Shown here piece by piece: positions 1 to 11,639 of a stretch of DNA of 64,000 nucleotides; positions within the stretch are counted from its first letter, which is position 1, and each line of letters opens with the position of its first letter. Source of the stretch: Pseudomonas viciae (GTDB lineage: Bacteria > Pseudomonadota > Gammaproteobacteria > Pseudomonadales > Pseudomonadaceae); the NCBI RefSeq assembly GCF_004786035.1, contig NZ_CP035088.1, forward strand, positions 4,190,001 to 4,254,000. The letters run 5' to 3'. The translations under genes and the position numbers were made by a program. Under the pieces are notes generated by a model, which was not told where the DNA came from, ran no database searches, and saw nothing but the letters and a program-made list of their open reading frames with translations.

Positions 1-180
1 GAAGCATTCGAAGCCGAGGCCGAGCGCCTGGGCCTGTTCGCCTGGGAACTGACCCTGCAACTGACCGCGGCTTCGCCCCAGGACTACCAGGCCCAACGCC
101 TGGAGGTGCACAGGGAAGTGGCGGAGATGGCGGGGATGGAGTGGGCGGAGTATTGCGAGCTGCATGGCCTCAAGCAGTAG
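1..180 (+). CDS. C-terminal part of a small unknown protein
   Basis: Frame 1 is open from the window edge to a TAG at 178-180 and gives the last 59 residues of a protein whose start lies outside. The visible part is acidic, rich in Ala, Glu and Leu, and looks helical and soluble (it ends ...CELHGLKQ). It has no membrane segment and no motif that I can tie to an enzyme. It may belong to one of the small Pseudomonas-specific domains of unknown function, but I cannot name it safely. A REP pair and about 200 bases separate it from tusD, so it is probably a separate transcription unit. Coding seems secure from the GC-rich third positions and the clean stop. Confidence 0.6.
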   Translation, partial: EAFEAEAERLGLFAWELTLQLTAASPQDYQAQRLEVHREVAEMAGMEWAEYCELHGLKQ

Positions 181-197
181 CCTGATCGCACGCCCAT

Positions 198-286
198 CTG
201 TGGGAGCAAAGCTTGCTCGCGATACAGGCGCCTCGGCTTTCCGGAGACCGCGTGGCCCTCATCGCGGGCAAGCTGCTCCCACACAG
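198..286. repeat. REP doublet (REPIN-like)
   Basis: Two inverted copies of the fluorescens-group REP core: CTGTGGGAGCAAAGCTTGCT at 198-217 and its diverged complement at 261-286. They are separated by about 40 unrelated bases. A further partial copy (CCTTGCTCCCGCACAG) follows near 302-317. Together they fill most of the gap before tusD. Confidence 0.75.
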
Positions 287-384
287 GCCTCGCTGCACCA
301 GCCTTGCTCCCGCACAGGCATACACAATCGCCCCCCCGCCCATAAAGCATTATCATGGCCGCAGTTTTGCTGATCGGGTCTCTC

Positions 385-777
385 ATGAAGTTCGCCATCG
401 CGCTGTTTTCCGCCGCCCATGCGCCCTCCTCGCGCCGCGCCTTGCTGTTTGCCCAGGCTGCGCTCGCGGGTGGGCATGAAATCGTGCGGCTGTTTTTCTA
501 TCAGGACGGCGTTTATAACGCCGCCGGCAGTGTCGTCACGCCCCAGGATGAGCAGGACCTGCCCAAACAGTGGCGCGCGTTCGTCAGCGACAACCAGCTC
601 GACGGCGTGGTGTGCATCGCAGCGGCATTGCGCCGTGGCGTGTTGAACGACGAAGAAGCCCAGCGCTACCAGCGTTCGGCGGTCAGTGTCGAAGCGCCCT
701 GGGCCTTGTCCGGCCTGGGTCAGTTGCATGATGGAATCCAGGACGCCGACCGTCTGATCTGTTTTGGAGGCGCGTGA
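385..777 (+). CDS. tusD: sulfurtransferase TusD, sulfur relay for mnm5s2U34 in tRNA
   Basis: 130 residues, the usual TusD length, starting MKFAIALFSAAH at 385. An in-frame start 30 bases upstream would add a tail that TusD proteins lack. TusD is the sulfur-accepting subunit of the cytoplasmic TusBCD heterohexamer. It takes persulfide from TusA and passes it to TusE, which feeds MnmA (encoded at 21963 in this window). The conserved accepting Cys is expected in the segment around VVCIAAALRRGV, after DGVV. The gene abuts tusC with no gap (stop 775-777, next ATG 778), the first of several coupled junctions in tusDCBE. The family assignment rests on sequence style and the invariant gene order. Confidence 0.9.
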   Translation: MKFAIALFSAAHAPSSRRALLFAQAALAGGHEIVRLFFYQDGVYNAAGSVVTPQDEQDLPKQWRAFVSDNQLDGVVCIAAALRRGVLNDEEAQRYQRSAVSVEAPWALSGLGQLHDGIQDADRLICFGGA

Positions 778-1140
778 ATGGCCAAGTCTTTGTTGCTCAT
801 CAGCCGCCAGGCCCCATGGTCCGGCCCCGGCGCCCGGGAGGCGCTGGACATCGTGCTGGCCGGCGGCGCGTTCGACCTGCCCATCGGCCTGCTGTTTCTC
901 GATGACGGCGTGTTCCAGCTCGCCGCCGGCCAGAACGCCAAGGCCGTCCAGCAAAAAGACCTGAGCGCGAACTTGCAGGCGCTGCCCATGTTCGGCATCG
1001 AAGCGCTTTTTGTCTGTGCCCAGAGCGCCGCTGAACGCGGTATCGCCGCCGATGCGTTGGCATTGGACGACCTGACAGTGCTGGCCGCGCCGGACATCAC
1101 TGCGCTTATTGACCGTTACGACCAGGTGATCACCCTCTGA
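778..1140 (+). CDS. tusC: TusC, subunit of the TusBCD sulfur relay
   Basis: 120 residues (MAKSLLLISRQAPW...). TusC is the structural DsrF-like subunit of TusBCD, needed for 2-thiolation of the wobble uridine of Lys, Glu and Gln tRNAs. It starts directly after the tusD stop, and its own TGA shares one base with the tusB ATG (1138-1142), so translation is coupled. Length and position between tusD and tusB fit the family. No catalytic cysteine is expected in this subunit. The single Cys (in LFVCAQS) is probably incidental. Confidence 0.9.
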   Translation: MAKSLLLISRQAPWSGPGAREALDIVLAGGAFDLPIGLLFLDDGVFQLAAGQNAKAVQQKDLSANLQALPMFGIEALFVCAQSAAERGIAADALALDDLTVLAAPDITALIDRYDQVITL

Positions 1141-1433
1141 TGTCGACTTTGCATGTGTTGTCTCATTCACCTTTCGGCGATAACCGCCTCGCCAGTTGCC
1201 TGCGAATCCTGGGGAGTCAAGATGCGCTGCTGCTGTGCGGCGACGCGACGTACGCGTTGCAACCGGGCACCGCGCCGTTTGAAAAACTGCAGGTCGGCGG
1301 CCGGAAATTGTTCGTGCTCGCCGAAGATGTCCAGGCTCGGGCCTTGCCGCTTCCAGACTGGGCCGAAGCCATCGACTACCCGGCCTTTGTCGAGCTGTCG
1401 ATCCAGCATGACAAGGTCAACACCTGGCTATGA
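1140..1433 (+). CDS. tusB: TusB, subunit of the TusBCD sulfur relay
   Basis: 97 residues, starting MSTLHVLSHSPFGD, typical of the DsrH/TusB family. It forms the third subunit of the cytoplasmic TusBCD complex. The ATG overlaps the tusC stop by one base and the tusE ATG lies inside its 3' end (1430), so tusDCBE reads as one coupled operon. The segment CGDATYAL matches the region of the family that faces the TusC partner. The short length and context make another identity unlikely. Confidence 0.88.
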   Translation: MSTLHVLSHSPFGDNRLASCLRILGSQDALLLCGDATYALQPGTAPFEKLQVGGRKLFVLAEDVQARALPLPDWAEAIDYPAFVELSIQHDKVNTWL

Positions 1434-1765
1434 AGGCGCTGATCGTGGGCGAGCGCGCCATCGCACTGGACAAGGACGGCTACCTGGCCGACCTTGACGA
1501 CTGGTCGGCCGATGTGGCGATTGCCCTGGCGGCCGCCGAAGACATCGAGCTGAGCCCCGAACATTGGGAGATCCTTGAGCTGCTGCGCGGTTTCTACAAC
1601 GAATTCCAGCTCTCCCCCGCGACCCGGCCGCTGATCAAGTACACCGCGCTGAAACTGGGCGCGGACAAGGGCAACAGCCTGCACCTGAACCGATTGTTCA
1701 AAGGCACCCCCGCCAAACTCGCCGCCAAGCTGGCGGGCCTGCCCAAACCGACGAATTGCTTATGA
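1430..1765 (+). CDS. tusE: TusE/DsrC-type sulfur carrier
   Basis: 111 residues. The protein ends PTNCL, so the penultimate cysteine that carries the persulfide in the DsrC/TusE family is present. The family arm LIKYTALKLG and the LNRLFKG-P motif are visible near the C-terminus. Only this one conserved C-terminal Cys is seen, as expected for TusE; DsrC of sulfite reducers has a second. TusE accepts sulfur from TusD and delivers it to MnmA on the tRNA. Its ATG overlaps the tusB stop and its stop overlaps the next gene's ATG (ATGA at 1762). Confidence 0.93.
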   Translation: MKALIVGERAIALDKDGYLADLDDWSADVAIALAAAEDIELSPEHWEILELLRGFYNEFQLSPATRPLIKYTALKLGADKGNSLHLNRLFKGTPAKLAAKLAGLPKPTNCL

Positions 1766-2763
1766 CCGACTTCCCATCGCTGACCCTTGAGACCCCGGCC
1801 GAACACCCGTTCGCCCAGTTCGTGCGCATCCTTGGCAAAGGCAAGCGCGGCGCCCGCAACCTGACCCGCGAAGAAGCCCGCGAGGCCATGGGCCTGGTGC
1901 TCGACGACAAGGTCGAAGACACCCAGCTCGGCGCCTTCCTGATGCTGTTGCGGCACAAGGAAGAAAGCGCCGAGGAAATGGCCGGCTTTACCGAAGCCCT
2001 GCGTGAGCGCCTGGTGGTCCCCGCGTTGGCGGTGGACCTCGACTGGCCAACCTATGCCGGCAAGAAGCGTCATTTGCCGTGGTACTTGTTGGCGGCCAAG
2101 TGCCTTGGGCAGAACGGTGTGCGGATCTTCATGCACGGCGGCGGCGCGCACACGGCGGGCCGGCTCTACACCGAGCAATTGCTGGATTTGCTGCACATCC
2201 CGCTGTGCCGCGACTGGCAGCAAGTCGGCAACGCGCTGGACAACGGCGGGCTGGCCTTCATGCCGCTGGTGGACTGGGCGCCGCAAATGCAGCGGATGAT
2301 CGACCTGCGTAACACCCTGGGCCTGCGTTCACCGATTCACTCCCTGGCACGGATCCTCAACCCGCTGGGCGCCCGTTGCGGGCTGCAAAGCATCTTCCAC
2401 CCGGGCTACCAGGCAGTGCATCGCGATGCCAGCGGCTTGCTGGGCGACACCACCATCGTGATCAAGGGCGACGGCGGCGAGATCGAGATCAACCCGGATG
2501 CCGACAGTCACCTGTATGGCACCACCGGCGGCGCCAGCTGGGACGAAGAATGGCCGCGACTGTCCGAGCAGCGCCACGTCAAACCGGAAAGCCTCGACCC
2601 CGAGTACCTGAAAGCCATCTGGCGCGGCGACGTGCAAGACAGCTACCCGCAACTGGCGTTGATCGCGACCATGGCGTTGGCCCTGCGCGGCCTGGGCCTG
2701 GCTCGCGAAGAGGCATTCGACAAGGCCCGGCAGTATTGGGATGCCCGGAACCGTTCGATTTAA
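1762..2763 (+). CDS. YbiB/TrpD2-type glycosyltransferase-family protein
   Basis: 333 residues with the anthranilate phosphoribosyltransferase fold. The N-terminal helical part (EEAREAMGLVLDD, QLGAFLMLLRHKEES) and the Gly-rich core with MHGGGAHTAGRLY are recognisable. Classical TrpD phosphoribosyl-pyrophosphate residues are not intact, which is typical of YbiB (TrpD2), described as a nucleic-acid-binding homologue rather than a tryptophan enzyme. The start was taken at ATG 1762, which overlaps the tusE stop (ATGA); a TTG two codons earlier is also in frame. Co-transcription with tus genes suggests a link to RNA, but that is inference. Confidence 0.82.
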   Translation: MTDFPSLTLETPAEHPFAQFVRILGKGKRGARNLTREEAREAMGLVLDDKVEDTQLGAFLMLLRHKEESAEEMAGFTEALRERLVVPALAVDLDWPTYAGKKRHLPWYLLAAKCLGQNGVRIFMHGGGAHTAGRLYTEQLLDLLHIPLCRDWQQVGNALDNGGLAFMPLVDWAPQMQRMIDLRNTLGLRSPIHSLARILNPLGARCGLQSIFHPGYQAVHRDASGLLGDTTIVIKGDGGEIEINPDADSHLYGTTGGASWDEEWPRLSEQRHVKPESLDPEYLKAIWRGDVQDSYPQLALIATMALALRGLGLAREEAFDKARQYWDARNRSI

Positions 2764-2851
2764 CCGATCAATAACGCCTAACCTTTGCGCTTTTTGTTCG
2801 AACCTATCGGAATAGACTCGCCTCCAACGTTTATTGGCCGAGGAGATCAAG

Positions 2852-3856
2852 ATGGGTTTGTTAGTCGAGGGCCGCTGGCAGGATCAGTGGTATGAAAGCA
2901 AGGACGGCACGTTCCAACGCGAACAGGCGCAACGCCGTCACTGGATCACCACCGACGGCAGTGCCGGCCCCACTGGCGAGAGCGGGTTTGCCGCCGAGGC
3001 CGGGCGCTACCATTTGTATGTGTCCCTGGCCTGCCCCTGGGCCCATCGCACACTGATCTTTCGCAAGCTCAAAGGCCTGGAAGACCTGATCGACGTCTCG
3101 GTGGTCAGCTACCTGATGCTGGAAAACGGCTGGACCTTCGACAAGACCCACGGCTCCACTGGCGACAAACTGGACGACCTGAGCTTCCTCCATCAGCGCT
3201 ACACCGCTGACACCTCCGATTACACCGGCCGCGTCACCGTGCCGGTGCTGTGGGACAAACAGCAACAGCGCATCGTGAATAACGAATCAGCGGAAATCAT
3301 CCGCATGTTCAACAGCGCCTTCGATGGCCTGACCGGCAATGGATTGGATCTGTATCCCGAGCCTTTGCGCAGGAATATCGACGCCTTGAACGAGCGTATC
3401 TATCCGGCGGTGAACAATGGCGTGTATCGCGCAGGGTTCGCCACCACCCAGGCCGCCTATGAAGAAGCGTTCGACGGACTTTTTGCCGAACTGGATCGGC
3501 TGGAGGCCCTGCTGGAAGCCCGCCGCTACCTGGCCGGCGAATACCTGACCGAGGCCGACATCCGCCTGTTCACCACGATCATCCGCTTCGACGCCGTGTA
3601 TTTCGGTCACTTCAAATGCAACCTGCGGCGCATCGCCGATTACCCGAACCTGTCGAACTGGCTGCGGGAGCTGTATCAGTGGCCGGGCATTGCCGAGACC
3701 GTGGATTTCCCCCACATCCAGGGCCATTACTACGGCAGCCACAAAACCATCAACCCCAATGGGATCGTGCCCAAGGGACCGAAGCAGGACTTCATGGTTG
3801 GCCATGATCGGGAAAGGTTGAGTGGGAAAGGGATTTGGCTTGGGACCCGGGATTGA
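2852..3856 (+). CDS. glutathionyl-hydroquinone reductase (omega-type GST, YqjG family)
   Basis: 334 residues, the normal length for Xi-class GSTs. The catalytic Cys61 lies in SLACPWAHRT, and the C-terminal helical domain carries YLTEADIRLFTT. These enzymes use glutathione to reduce glutathionyl-hydroquinones in the cytoplasm, a quinone detoxification step. ATG 2852 was chosen because GAGGAG at 2839-2844 gives a good ribosome site; the frame is open farther upstream from TTG 2834 without support. It has its own 88-base upstream gap and ends at a REP doublet before convergent cysG. Confidence 0.93.
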   Translation: MGLLVEGRWQDQWYESKDGTFQREQAQRRHWITTDGSAGPTGESGFAAEAGRYHLYVSLACPWAHRTLIFRKLKGLEDLIDVSVVSYLMLENGWTFDKTHGSTGDKLDDLSFLHQRYTADTSDYTGRVTVPVLWDKQQQRIVNNESAEIIRMFNSAFDGLTGNGLDLYPEPLRRNIDALNERIYPAVNNGVYRAGFATTQAAYEEAFDGLFAELDRLEALLEARRYLAGEYLTEADIRLFTTIIRFDAVYFGHFKCNLRRIADYPNLSNWLRELYQWPGIAETVDFPHIQGHYYGSHKTINPNGIVPKGPKQDFMVGHDRERLSGKGIWLGTRD

Positions 3857-3885
3857 TCCGGGATCTTTGTTGCGGTTGAGGGCCT

Positions 3886-3979
3886 CTTCGCGAGCAAGCC
3901 CGCTCCCACATTGGATCGGGGTAAGCCTTAATTCTTCGGCTGAACGCGATCAAATGTGGGAGCGGGCTTGCTCGCGAAG
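3886..3979. repeat. REP doublet (REPIN-like)
   Basis: Inverted copies at 3886-3910 and 3955-3979 of TGTGGGAGCGGGCTTGCTCG, separated by a 44-base spacer. It lies between the convergent 3' ends of the GST gene and cysG. No other terminator is visible there, so it may act as the transcript end for both. Confidence 0.85.
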
Positions 3980-3994
3980 GGCGCGACTCGGTCT

Positions 3995-5389
3995 TTAGAC
4001 CTGCCCCTGAGCCCCTTCAAACCAAGCCAGTTTCTCGCGCAATTGCACCACTTCCCCAACAATCACCAACGTCGGCGCATGAACTTCATGCTCGGCCACC
4101 AGCCGTGGCAAGTCCGCCAGGGTGCCGGTGAAGACCCGCTGGTTGGACGTCGTGCCCTGCTGGATCAACGCCGCAGGCGTATCCGCTGCGCGACCGTGCT
4201 TGATCAGCTCGTCGCAGATGACCGGCAATCCCACCAACCCCATGTAGAACACCAGGGTCTGGGCTGGCGAGACCAGGTCCGCCCACGGCAAATCACTGGT
4301 GCCGTCCTTGAGATGGCCGGTGATAAACCGCACCGACTGGGCGTAGTCGCGATGGGTCAGCGGAATCCCGGCGTAGGCTGCGCAACCACTGGCCGCGGTG
4401 ATGCCCGGAACGACCTGGAACGGGATGCCGTGAGCCGCCAGTTCTTCGATTTCCTCTCCGCCGCGACCAAAGATGAACGGATCCCCGCCCTTCAACCGCA
4501 CCACACGCTTGCCTTGCCGGGCCAGGTCCACCAATTGCTGGTTGATCTGCTCCTGGGGCACGGCGTGTTCGGAGCGGCGCTTGCCGACGTAGATGCGCTC
4601 GGCGTCGCGCCGGCACAGCTCGAGGATCGCCGGAGCCACCAGGCGGTCGTAAAGCACCACATCCGCTTGCTGCATCAGGCGCAGGGCACGGAAGGTCAGC
4701 AGGTCCGGATCACCCGGCCCGGCGCCCACCAGATAAACTTCGCCCGGCGCGTTCGGCGCCTGGCCGGCGATCTTGTCCTGCAGCAGGCGCTCAGCCTCGG
4801 CGCCCTGCCCGGCCAGTTGGCGGTCGGCGATGGGGCCCTGGAACACCTCTTCCCAGAACGCCCGCCGTTGCTGCACGTCCGGGAACAATCCTTTGACCTG
4901 GCTTCGAAAACGCGCCGCCAGCCCAGCCAGTTGCCCATAGGTCGACGGAATCCAGGTCTCCAGCTTGGCCCGGATCAGCCGCGCCAGCACCGGCGCGTCG
5001 CCGCCGCTGGACACCGCGATGACCAGGGGCGAGCGGTCGACAATCGCCGGGAAGATCACGCTGCACAGGGCCGGCGCGTCCACCACGTTGACCGGCACGC
5101 AACGCTTATGGGCGTCGGCCGAGACCTGGGCATTAAGTGGCTCATCATCGGTGGCGGCAATGATCAGGCCGCAGCCGTCCAGGTCCGTTTCGAGATAACC
5201 GCGCAGGACACATTCACCACCGCTACCACTGACCAGTTCCCGCAATTGCGGTTCAATTTCGGGTGCGACGACCCGCAGCAGCGCGCCGGCATCGGCCAGC
5301 AGGCGAGACTTGCGCAAGGCAATCTCGCCACCGCCGACCACCAGCACGCGGCTGCCGCGCAGGTTGTGGAACAGTGGCAAATAGTCCAT
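3995..5389 (-). CDS. cysG: siroheme synthase CysG (trifunctional)
   Basis: 464 residues. The N-terminal half (1-210) is precorrin-2 dehydrogenase/sirohydrochlorin ferrochelatase with the NAD-binding [11 protein letters not shown] near residue 17. The C-terminal half (from about 215) is uroporphyrinogen III methyltransferase with [31 protein letters not shown] and [10 protein letters not shown]. The product converts uroporphyrinogen III to siroheme for sulfite and nitrite reductases. It starts immediately next to the serS stop (5390), so it is probably co-transcribed downstream of serS, crcB and rarA. Confidence 0.96.
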   Translation of the reverse strand: MDYLPLFHNLRGSRVLVVGGGEIALRKSRLLADAGALLRVVAPEIEPQLRELVSGSGGECVLRGYLETDLDGCGLIIAATDDEPLNAQVSADAHKRCVPVNVVDAPALCSVIFPAIVDRSPLVIAVSSGGDAPVLARLIRAKLETWIPSTYGQLAGLAARFRSQVKGLFPDVQQRRAFWEEVFQGPIADRQLAGQGAEAERLLQDKIAGQAPNAPGEVYLVGAGPGDPDLLTFRALRLMQQADVVLYDRLVAPAILELCRRDAERIYVGKRRSEHAVPQEQINQQLVDLARQGKRVVRLKGGDPFIFGRGGEEIEELAAHGIPFQVVPGITAASGCAAYAGIPLTHRDYAQSVRFITGHLKDGTSDLPWADLVSPAQTLVFYMGLVGLPVICDELIKHGRAADTPAALIQQGTTSNQRVFTGTLADLPRLVAEHEVHAPTLVIVGEVVQLREKLAWFEGAQGQV

Positions 5390-6682
<1,293 letters not shown>

Positions 6683-6685
6683 TTA

Positions 6686-7060
6686 TCAAAGTTTGGTCAG
6701 GGACAGGCCGGCCCATGTGGCGAGCAGCCCGCCGAATACACTGATGGCCGCGTAGCCCAGGGCCAGCGGCACCTGCCCGCTTTCCAGCAGGCGCACCGTA
6801 TCCAGTGAAAAGGATGAAAAAGTCGTCAGGCCGCCGAGAAAGCCAACCATCAGCCCCGCACGCACCTCAATGGGCACCTCGGGGCGTATCAAAAACAGAC
6901 CGTATAAAACGCCGATCAGCAGACAGCCCACGATATTAACGGCCAGCGTCGCGGTATAGAAGTGCCGGGGCCAATTTGCATTGACCCAGTTGCCGGTGGC
7001 GAAGCGCAACAACGTGCCGGCAACACCGCCGGCAGAGACTGCAAGAATCAAAGGGATCAA
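6686..7060 (-). CDS. crcB: fluoride channel FluC/CrcB
   Basis: 124 residues with four predicted membrane helices and the family motifs [24 protein letters not shown] and [12 protein letters not shown]. FluC is an inner-membrane fluoride exporter working as an antiparallel dimer. The start is a TTG at 7060 that overlaps the rarA stop (TTGA); GGAG six bases upstream supports it. Coupling to rarA follows from the four-base overlap. No fluoride riboswitch is visible, which is expected because the gene is internal to an operon. Confidence 0.93.
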   Translation of the reverse strand: MIPLILAVSAGGVAGTLLRFATGNWVNANWPRHFYTATLAVNIVGCLLIGVLYGLFLIRPEVPIEVRAGLMVGFLGGLTTFSSFSLDTVRLLESGQVPLALGYAAISVFGGLLATWAGLSLTKL

Positions 7061-8382
7061 GGTTTTCTCCGCTGCCGTGGGCTCAGGCGATCCAGTTGCG
7101 CCAGGTGGTTGAGTTTCTCGCCGATCTTCAGCTCCAGGCCACGAGGCACCGGCTGATAGAACCGCTGGGGTTCGAGTTCATCAGGAAAATAATCTTCGCC
7201 GGCGGCATAGGCGTCCGGCTCATCGTGGGCATAGCGGTATTCTTCGCCATAACCCAGCTGCTTCATGAGTTTGGTCGGTGCGTTGCGCAGGTGCAGCGGT
7301 ACCTCGAGGGAACCGTGCTCGGTGGCGCTGCGCATTGCTGCCTTGAAGCCCATGTACACCGCATTGCTTTTCGGCGCGCAGGCCAGATAGGTGATGGCCT
7401 GGGCCACGGCGAGTTCGCCTTCCGGGCTGCCGAGACGCTCTTGTACATCCCAGGCCGCCAGGCACAGGCCCAGGGCTCGCGGGTCAGCGTTGCCGATGTC
7501 CTCGCTGGCCATGCGCACCACGCGCCGCGCCAGATACAACGGATCGCAACCGCCGTCGATCATTCGCGCAAACCAGTACAAGGCTGCGTCTGGGTTGGAG
7601 CCGCGGATGGATTTATGCAGCGCCGAAATCTGATCGTAGAACGCCTCGCCACCCTTGTCGAAGCGCCGACGGGTATCGCCCAGCAGGCTTTGCAGCAGCT
7701 CGACGTCGATCTCGCTGTTGTCTTCGGCCAGGTCCGAGGCGTTCTCCAGCAGGTTGAGCAAGCGCCGGCCATCGCCATCGGCGGCTGAAAACAGGATCTG
7801 GAAGCCTTCATCGCTGAGGCTCAGCTGGCGCTTGCCCAGGCCACGCTCTTCAGTCAGCGCCCGGTGCACCAGCTTGCGCATCGCCGCCTCGTCGAGGCTC
7901 TTGAGCACATAGACCCGCGCCCGCGACAACAAGGCGTTGTTGAGCTCGAACGAAGGGTTTTCGGTGGTCGCGCCGATGAAGATCAGCGTGCCGTCTTCGA
8001 CGTAGGGCAGGAAGGCATCCTGTTGGGACTTGTTGAAGCGGTGCACTTCGTCGACGAACAGGATCGTGCGCTTGCCGTACTGGCCGGCCTGCTGCTTGGC
8101 CACTTCCACCGCTTGGCGGATTTCCTTGACCCCGGCCAGCACCGCCGAAACCGTTTCGAAATGCGCGTCCGAGACTTCCGCCAACAGCCGCGCCAGGGTG
8201 GTCTTGCCCACGCCTGGCGGCCCCCAGAAGATCATCGAGTGCAAGGCGCCCTGCTCCAGCGCTTCGCGCAGAGGCTTGCCACGAGCGAGCACATGCTCCT
8301 GGCCGACGTACTCATCCAGGTTGGTCGCGCGCAGGCGGGCGGCCAATGGCTGGGCAATCGGGGCGCTTCGAAACAGGTCCAT
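7057..8382 (-). CDS. rarA: replication-associated recombination protein A (RarA/MgsA)
   Basis: 441 residues, a AAA+ ATPase of the clamp-loader clade. It has Walker [15 protein letters not shown] (about residues 53-66), Walker [12 protein letters not shown], sensor [12 protein letters not shown] and the C-terminal tetramerisation region ending ...RRKP. RarA acts at stalled replication forks with SSB. ATG 8382 (MDLFRSAP) is preferred; a GTG one codon upstream is in frame. A REP doublet and about 170 bases separate it from lolA, while crcB follows with a four-base overlap. Confidence 0.95.
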   Translation of the reverse strand: MDLFRSAPIAQPLAARLRATNLDEYVGQEHVLARGKPLREALEQGALHSMIFWGPPGVGKTTLARLLAEVSDAHFETVSAVLAGVKEIRQAVEVAKQQAGQYGKRTILFVDEVHRFNKSQQDAFLPYVEDGTLIFIGATTENPSFELNNALLSRARVYVLKSLDEAAMRKLVHRALTEERGLGKRQLSLSDEGFQILFSAADGDGRRLLNLLENASDLAEDNSEIDVELLQSLLGDTRRRFDKGGEAFYDQISALHKSIRGSNPDAALYWFARMIDGGCDPLYLARRVVRMASEDIGNADPRALGLCLAAWDVQERLGSPEGELAVAQAITYLACAPKSNAVYMGFKAAMRSATEHGSLEVPLHLRNAPTKLMKQLGYGEEYRYAHDEPDAYAAGEDYFPDELEPQRFYQPVPRGLELKIGEKLNHLAQLDRLSPRQRRKP

Positions 8383-8439
8383 CACTACTTATGCAACCTC
8401 CACTGGGTCCTGGTGCCGATCCTCTCTGCCGGAGCAGAT

Positions 8440-8530
8440 CTGTGGGAGCAAGGCTTGCCCGCGATACAGACACCTCGGTGCATCTGGTAGACCGAGGCGA
8501 GGCAATCGCGGGCAAGCCTTGCTCCCACAG
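8440..8530. repeat. REP doublet (REPIN-like)
   Basis: Inverted copies at 8440-8466 and 8503-8530 of the variant CTGTGGGAGCAAGGCTTGCC, with a 36-base spacer. It lies between the lolA 3' end and the rarA 5' end on the minus strand. The core uses AAGGCTTGCCCGCG rather than GGGCTTGCTCGCG, as a subfamily variant. Confidence 0.82.
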
Positions 8531-8555
8531 GCCATTTCCCACAGGGGCTTTGTGT

Positions 8556-9179
8556 TTATTCCTGGATCACGTCCGCACCCTTGGGGATGTCGAACTTGAA
8601 CTTGGACGCGGCGATCGGCTCGTTGGCCTTGACCCCGGTGAACAGGATATTGGTGCGCTGGCCGACGCTGTCGATCAATTGCATGTCATTGACCAGGCCG
8701 TTGCGGAACGACAGGCGCAGGCTGTCGAACAGGCTGTCCTTGGTCTTGGGCTTGAGGGTGAAGTCAATGACGCCACCGGCCTCCTTGGCACTGATATCGA
8801 AACTCTGGCTGATCTTGGAAATGTCGCCGGAGAGCAACAACGCCGGGGTCTGGGTCAGGCGCTGGTCGAGGGTCTTGATGGTCACCTGCTCCAGGTCCGG
8901 GTCCCACAGGGAGACTTTCTTGCCATCGGAGACCATCAGTTGCTCGGCCGGTGCATCGGTGTGCCAGTAGAACAGGCCCGGACGCTGCAAGGCCATGTCG
9001 CCAGCGGTTTCCTGCAACTGGGTGCCGCTGCCGTCGAGGGTCAGCTGGGAAAAGCGCGCGGTCAGGGTCTGGGACCGCTCCAGTAACTGGGTCAGGCGGG
9101 CCACGTCCTTTTCATCGGCGTGGGCCGACAAGGTGGTCAGGGCCAGTACGGGCAACAGCAACATGCGAATCAGGCGCAT
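8556..9179 (-). CDS. lolA: outer-membrane lipoprotein carrier LolA
   Basis: 207 residues. The Sec signal peptide [21 protein letters not shown] is followed by the mature part DEKDVARL. The body has the LolA pattern ([46 protein letters not shown]). The periplasmic carrier shuttles lipoproteins from LolCDE to LolB. The start was placed at 9179 rather than 9191 because GAGG lies seven bases before the second ATG and makes a proper signal peptide. It follows ftsK by 57 bases on the same strand, the normal ftsK-lolA-rarA order. Confidence 0.95.
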   Translation of the reverse strand: MRLIRMLLLPVLALTTLSAHADEKDVARLTQLLERSQTLTARFSQLTLDGSGTQLQETAGDMALQRPGLFYWHTDAPAEQLMVSDGKKVSLWDPDLEQVTIKTLDQRLTQTPALLLSGDISKISQSFDISAKEAGGVIDFTLKPKTKDSLFDSLRLSFRNGLVNDMQLIDSVGQRTNILFTGVKANEPIAASKFKFDIPKGADVIQE

Positions 9180-9236
9180 GGGAGTCCTCATGAAGTCGTG
9201 GGGGGCGAGCGGCCTGTCGCCAGGCCGCTCAAGTCG

Positions 9237-11639
9237 TTAGTCGCGCATCGGGCCCGGCGCCAGTACTTCGCGCGAACCGTTGGTGTTCATCGCCGTCACC
9301 ACGCCGGCCATTTCCATGGCTTCGATCATGCGTGCGGCACGGTTGTAGCCGATCTTCAGCTTGCGCTGAACGGCAGAAATCGAGGCCCGGCGGCTTTCCA
9401 GGACGAACTGCACCGCTTCATCGTAGAGCGCATCGGTTTCAGCATCGTCGTCACCGCCGCCGCTGCCCTCGAAGCCGCTGCCGGCTTCCTCGACACCGTT
9501 GAGGATGTCGTCGTTGTATTCAGGGGCGCCACGCAGTTTCCAGGCCTCCACCACGCGGTGCACTTCGTCGTCGGAGACAAACGCACCGTGGACACGGATC
9601 GGCAGGCTGGTGCCCGGCGGCATGTAGAGCATGTCACCGTGACCGAGCAACTGCTCGGCGCCGCCCTGGTCGATGATGGTCCGCGAGTCGATCTTGCTCG
9701 ACACCTGAAACGCCATGCGGGTCGGAATGTTGGCCTTGATCAGACCGGTGATCACGTCCACCGACGGCCGCTGGGTCGCAAGAATCAAGTGGATACCTGC
9801 GGCACGGGCCTTCTGGGCGATACGAGCGATCAGTTCTTCGACCTTCTTGCCGACGATCATCATCATGTCGGCGAATTCGTCCACCACCACCACGATGGTC
9901 GGCAGCTTGTGCAACAGCGGCGCTTCGTCGTGGATGTTTTCGCGGTGATACAGCGGATCGGTCAGCGGCGTACCGGCTTCCTCGGCTTCCTTGACCTTGG
10001 CGTTGAAGCCCGACAGGTTACGCACGCCCATCTTCGCCATCAGCTTGTAGCGACGCTCCATCTCGGCGACGCTCCAGCGCAAGGCGTTGGCGGCGTCCTT
10101 CATGTCGGTGACCACCGGGCAGAGCAAGTGCGGAATGCCTTCGTAGATCGACAGTTCGAGCATTTTCGGGTCGATCATGATCAGCTTGGCGTCTTCCGGG
10201 CCGGACTTGAACAGAATCGACAGGATCATCGCGTTCACACCCACCGACTTACCGGAACCGGTGGTACCGGCCACCAGCAGGTGAGGCATTTTCGCCAGGT
10301 CAGTGATGACCGGCTTGCCGCCGATGTCGTGGCCCAGGGCCAGGGTGACCGGCGATTTGTGATTGTCATACTCAGGTGTCGACAGCACCTCGGAGAAGCG
10401 CACGATCTGCCGGTCTTCGTTGGGAATCTCGATACCCACGGTGGTCTTGCCGGGAATCACTTCCACCACCCGTACGCTGGTCACGGCGAGGGAGCGCGCC
10501 AAGTCCTTGGCCAGGTTGGAGATGCGGCTGACCTTTACACCGGCGGCTGGCTGGATTTCGTAACGGGTGATGACCGGGCCCGGGTGAATCGAATCCACCG
10601 AAACCTCGACGCCGAACTCCTTGAGCTTGATCTCCAGCAAGTGGCCGACGGCCGCCAGGGATTCGGGGGAATAGTTGAGCTGTTTCTTTTCGGCCGGGTC
10701 CAGGATCGAGATCGGCGGCAAGGTGCCTTCCACCGCGCTGTCGACGAACAGCGGCGCCTGCTTCTCTTTCTGTACGCGCTTGCTCTGCTCCGGCGGCTTG
10801 GCCGGGGCCATGGTGATGACCGGCGGCACCTGTTTCTCGCGCTCGGACATGTGTTTGCTCAACGCCTGCTCACGCTCGATCAGCCGTTCCTTGACCTTGG
10901 CCTGCTCGCGCTTGTCCGGCGTCGTCGGGGCCACCACCTCATGGACCCGGTCGTCGACTTCACGCAACTGCGCCACCAGTTGCTTGCGTTCGGTACGCGC
11001 CGCCCACCAGCGGTTCATCGCGCCCTGGATCAGCTCGATCAGGTCGAGGGTGATCTTGCCGGTGACATCCATGACCTTGAACCACGACAGGTCGGTGAAC
11101 ACCGTCAGGCCGAACAGGAACAGGGCGATGAACAACAGCGTGCTGCCCTGGATGTTCAGGGCATTCCTGGCCAGGTCGCCGAGGCTTTCACCCAGCGCGC
11201 CGCCCGCCCCGGCCGGCAAGCCAGTGGGTGCATGAAAATGGATATGGGCCAGTGCGGCCCCCGACAGCACCAGGAACACCAGGCCGATCAGGCGCCAGGA
11301 GAACAGCCAGCCGCTCCACTGCCACGGCTCGTGGCGCTGGCGGAAGATCTGATAGGCCTTGATCGCCAGCAACAGCGGAAAGATGTAGGCGAAATAACCC
11401 AGCACCATGAACAGGATATCGGCGCTGTAGGAGCCGGCCGGACCGCCGAAATTCTGCACGTCGTCGATCTTGCTGTTATGGCTCCAGCCCGGATCGTCCT
11501 TGCCGTAGGTCAGCAAGGCCATCATCAGGAACAGGCACAAGGCACCGATGGCGATCAATGCACCTTCCTTGAGCCGGTAGTGCAACTGCTGGCGCCAGAG
11601 CGGAACGACTGTTTTGGGTGCTGCGGTGGATTTCTTCAA
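9237..11639 (-). CDS. ftsK: DNA translocase FtsK
   Basis: 800 residues. The N-terminal membrane part (about 25-190) has four hydrophobic segments. A Pro/Lys/Glu-rich linker follows (roughly 220-330). The RecA-like motor carries Walker [13 protein letters not shown] and Walker [12 protein letters not shown]. The C-terminal winged-helix gamma domain (about 735-800, [19 protein letters not shown]) reads KOPS sequences. FtsK pumps chromosome ends at the septum and activates XerCD at dif. The linker is short, as in other pseudomonads. It is the first gene of the ftsK-lolA run. Confidence 0.97.
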   Translation of the reverse strand: MKKSTAAPKTVVPLWRQQLHYRLKEGALIAIGALCLFLMMALLTYGKDDPGWSHNSKIDDVQNFGGPAGSYSADILFMVLGYFAYIFPLLLAIKAYQIFRQRHEPWQWSGWLFSWRLIGLVFLVLSGAALAHIHFHAPTGLPAGAGGALGESLGDLARNALNIQGSTLLFIALFLFGLTVFTDLSWFKVMDVTGKITLDLIELIQGAMNRWWAARTERKQLVAQLREVDDRVHEVVAPTTPDKREQAKVKERLIEREQALSKHMSEREKQVPPVITMAPAKPPEQSKRVQKEKQAPLFVDSAVEGTLPPISILDPAEKKQLNYSPESLAAVGHLLEIKLKEFGVEVSVDSIHPGPVITRYEIQPAAGVKVSRISNLAKDLARSLAVTSVRVVEVIPGKTTVGIEIPNEDRQIVRFSEVLSTPEYDNHKSPVTLALGHDIGGKPVITDLAKMPHLLVAGTTGSGKSVGVNAMILSILFKSGPEDAKLIMIDPKMLELSIYEGIPHLLCPVVTDMKDAANALRWSVAEMERRYKLMAKMGVRNLSGFNAKVKEAEEAGTPLTDPLYHRENIHDEAPLLHKLPTIVVVVDEFADMMMIVGKKVEELIARIAQKARAAGIHLILATQRPSVDVITGLIKANIPTRMAFQVSSKIDSRTIIDQGGAEQLLGHGDMLYMPPGTSLPIRVHGAFVSDDEVHRVVEAWKLRGAPEYNDDILNGVEEAGSGFEGSGGGDDDAETDALYDEAVQFVLESRRASISAVQRKLKIGYNRAARMIEAMEMAGVVTAMNTNGSREVLAPGPMRD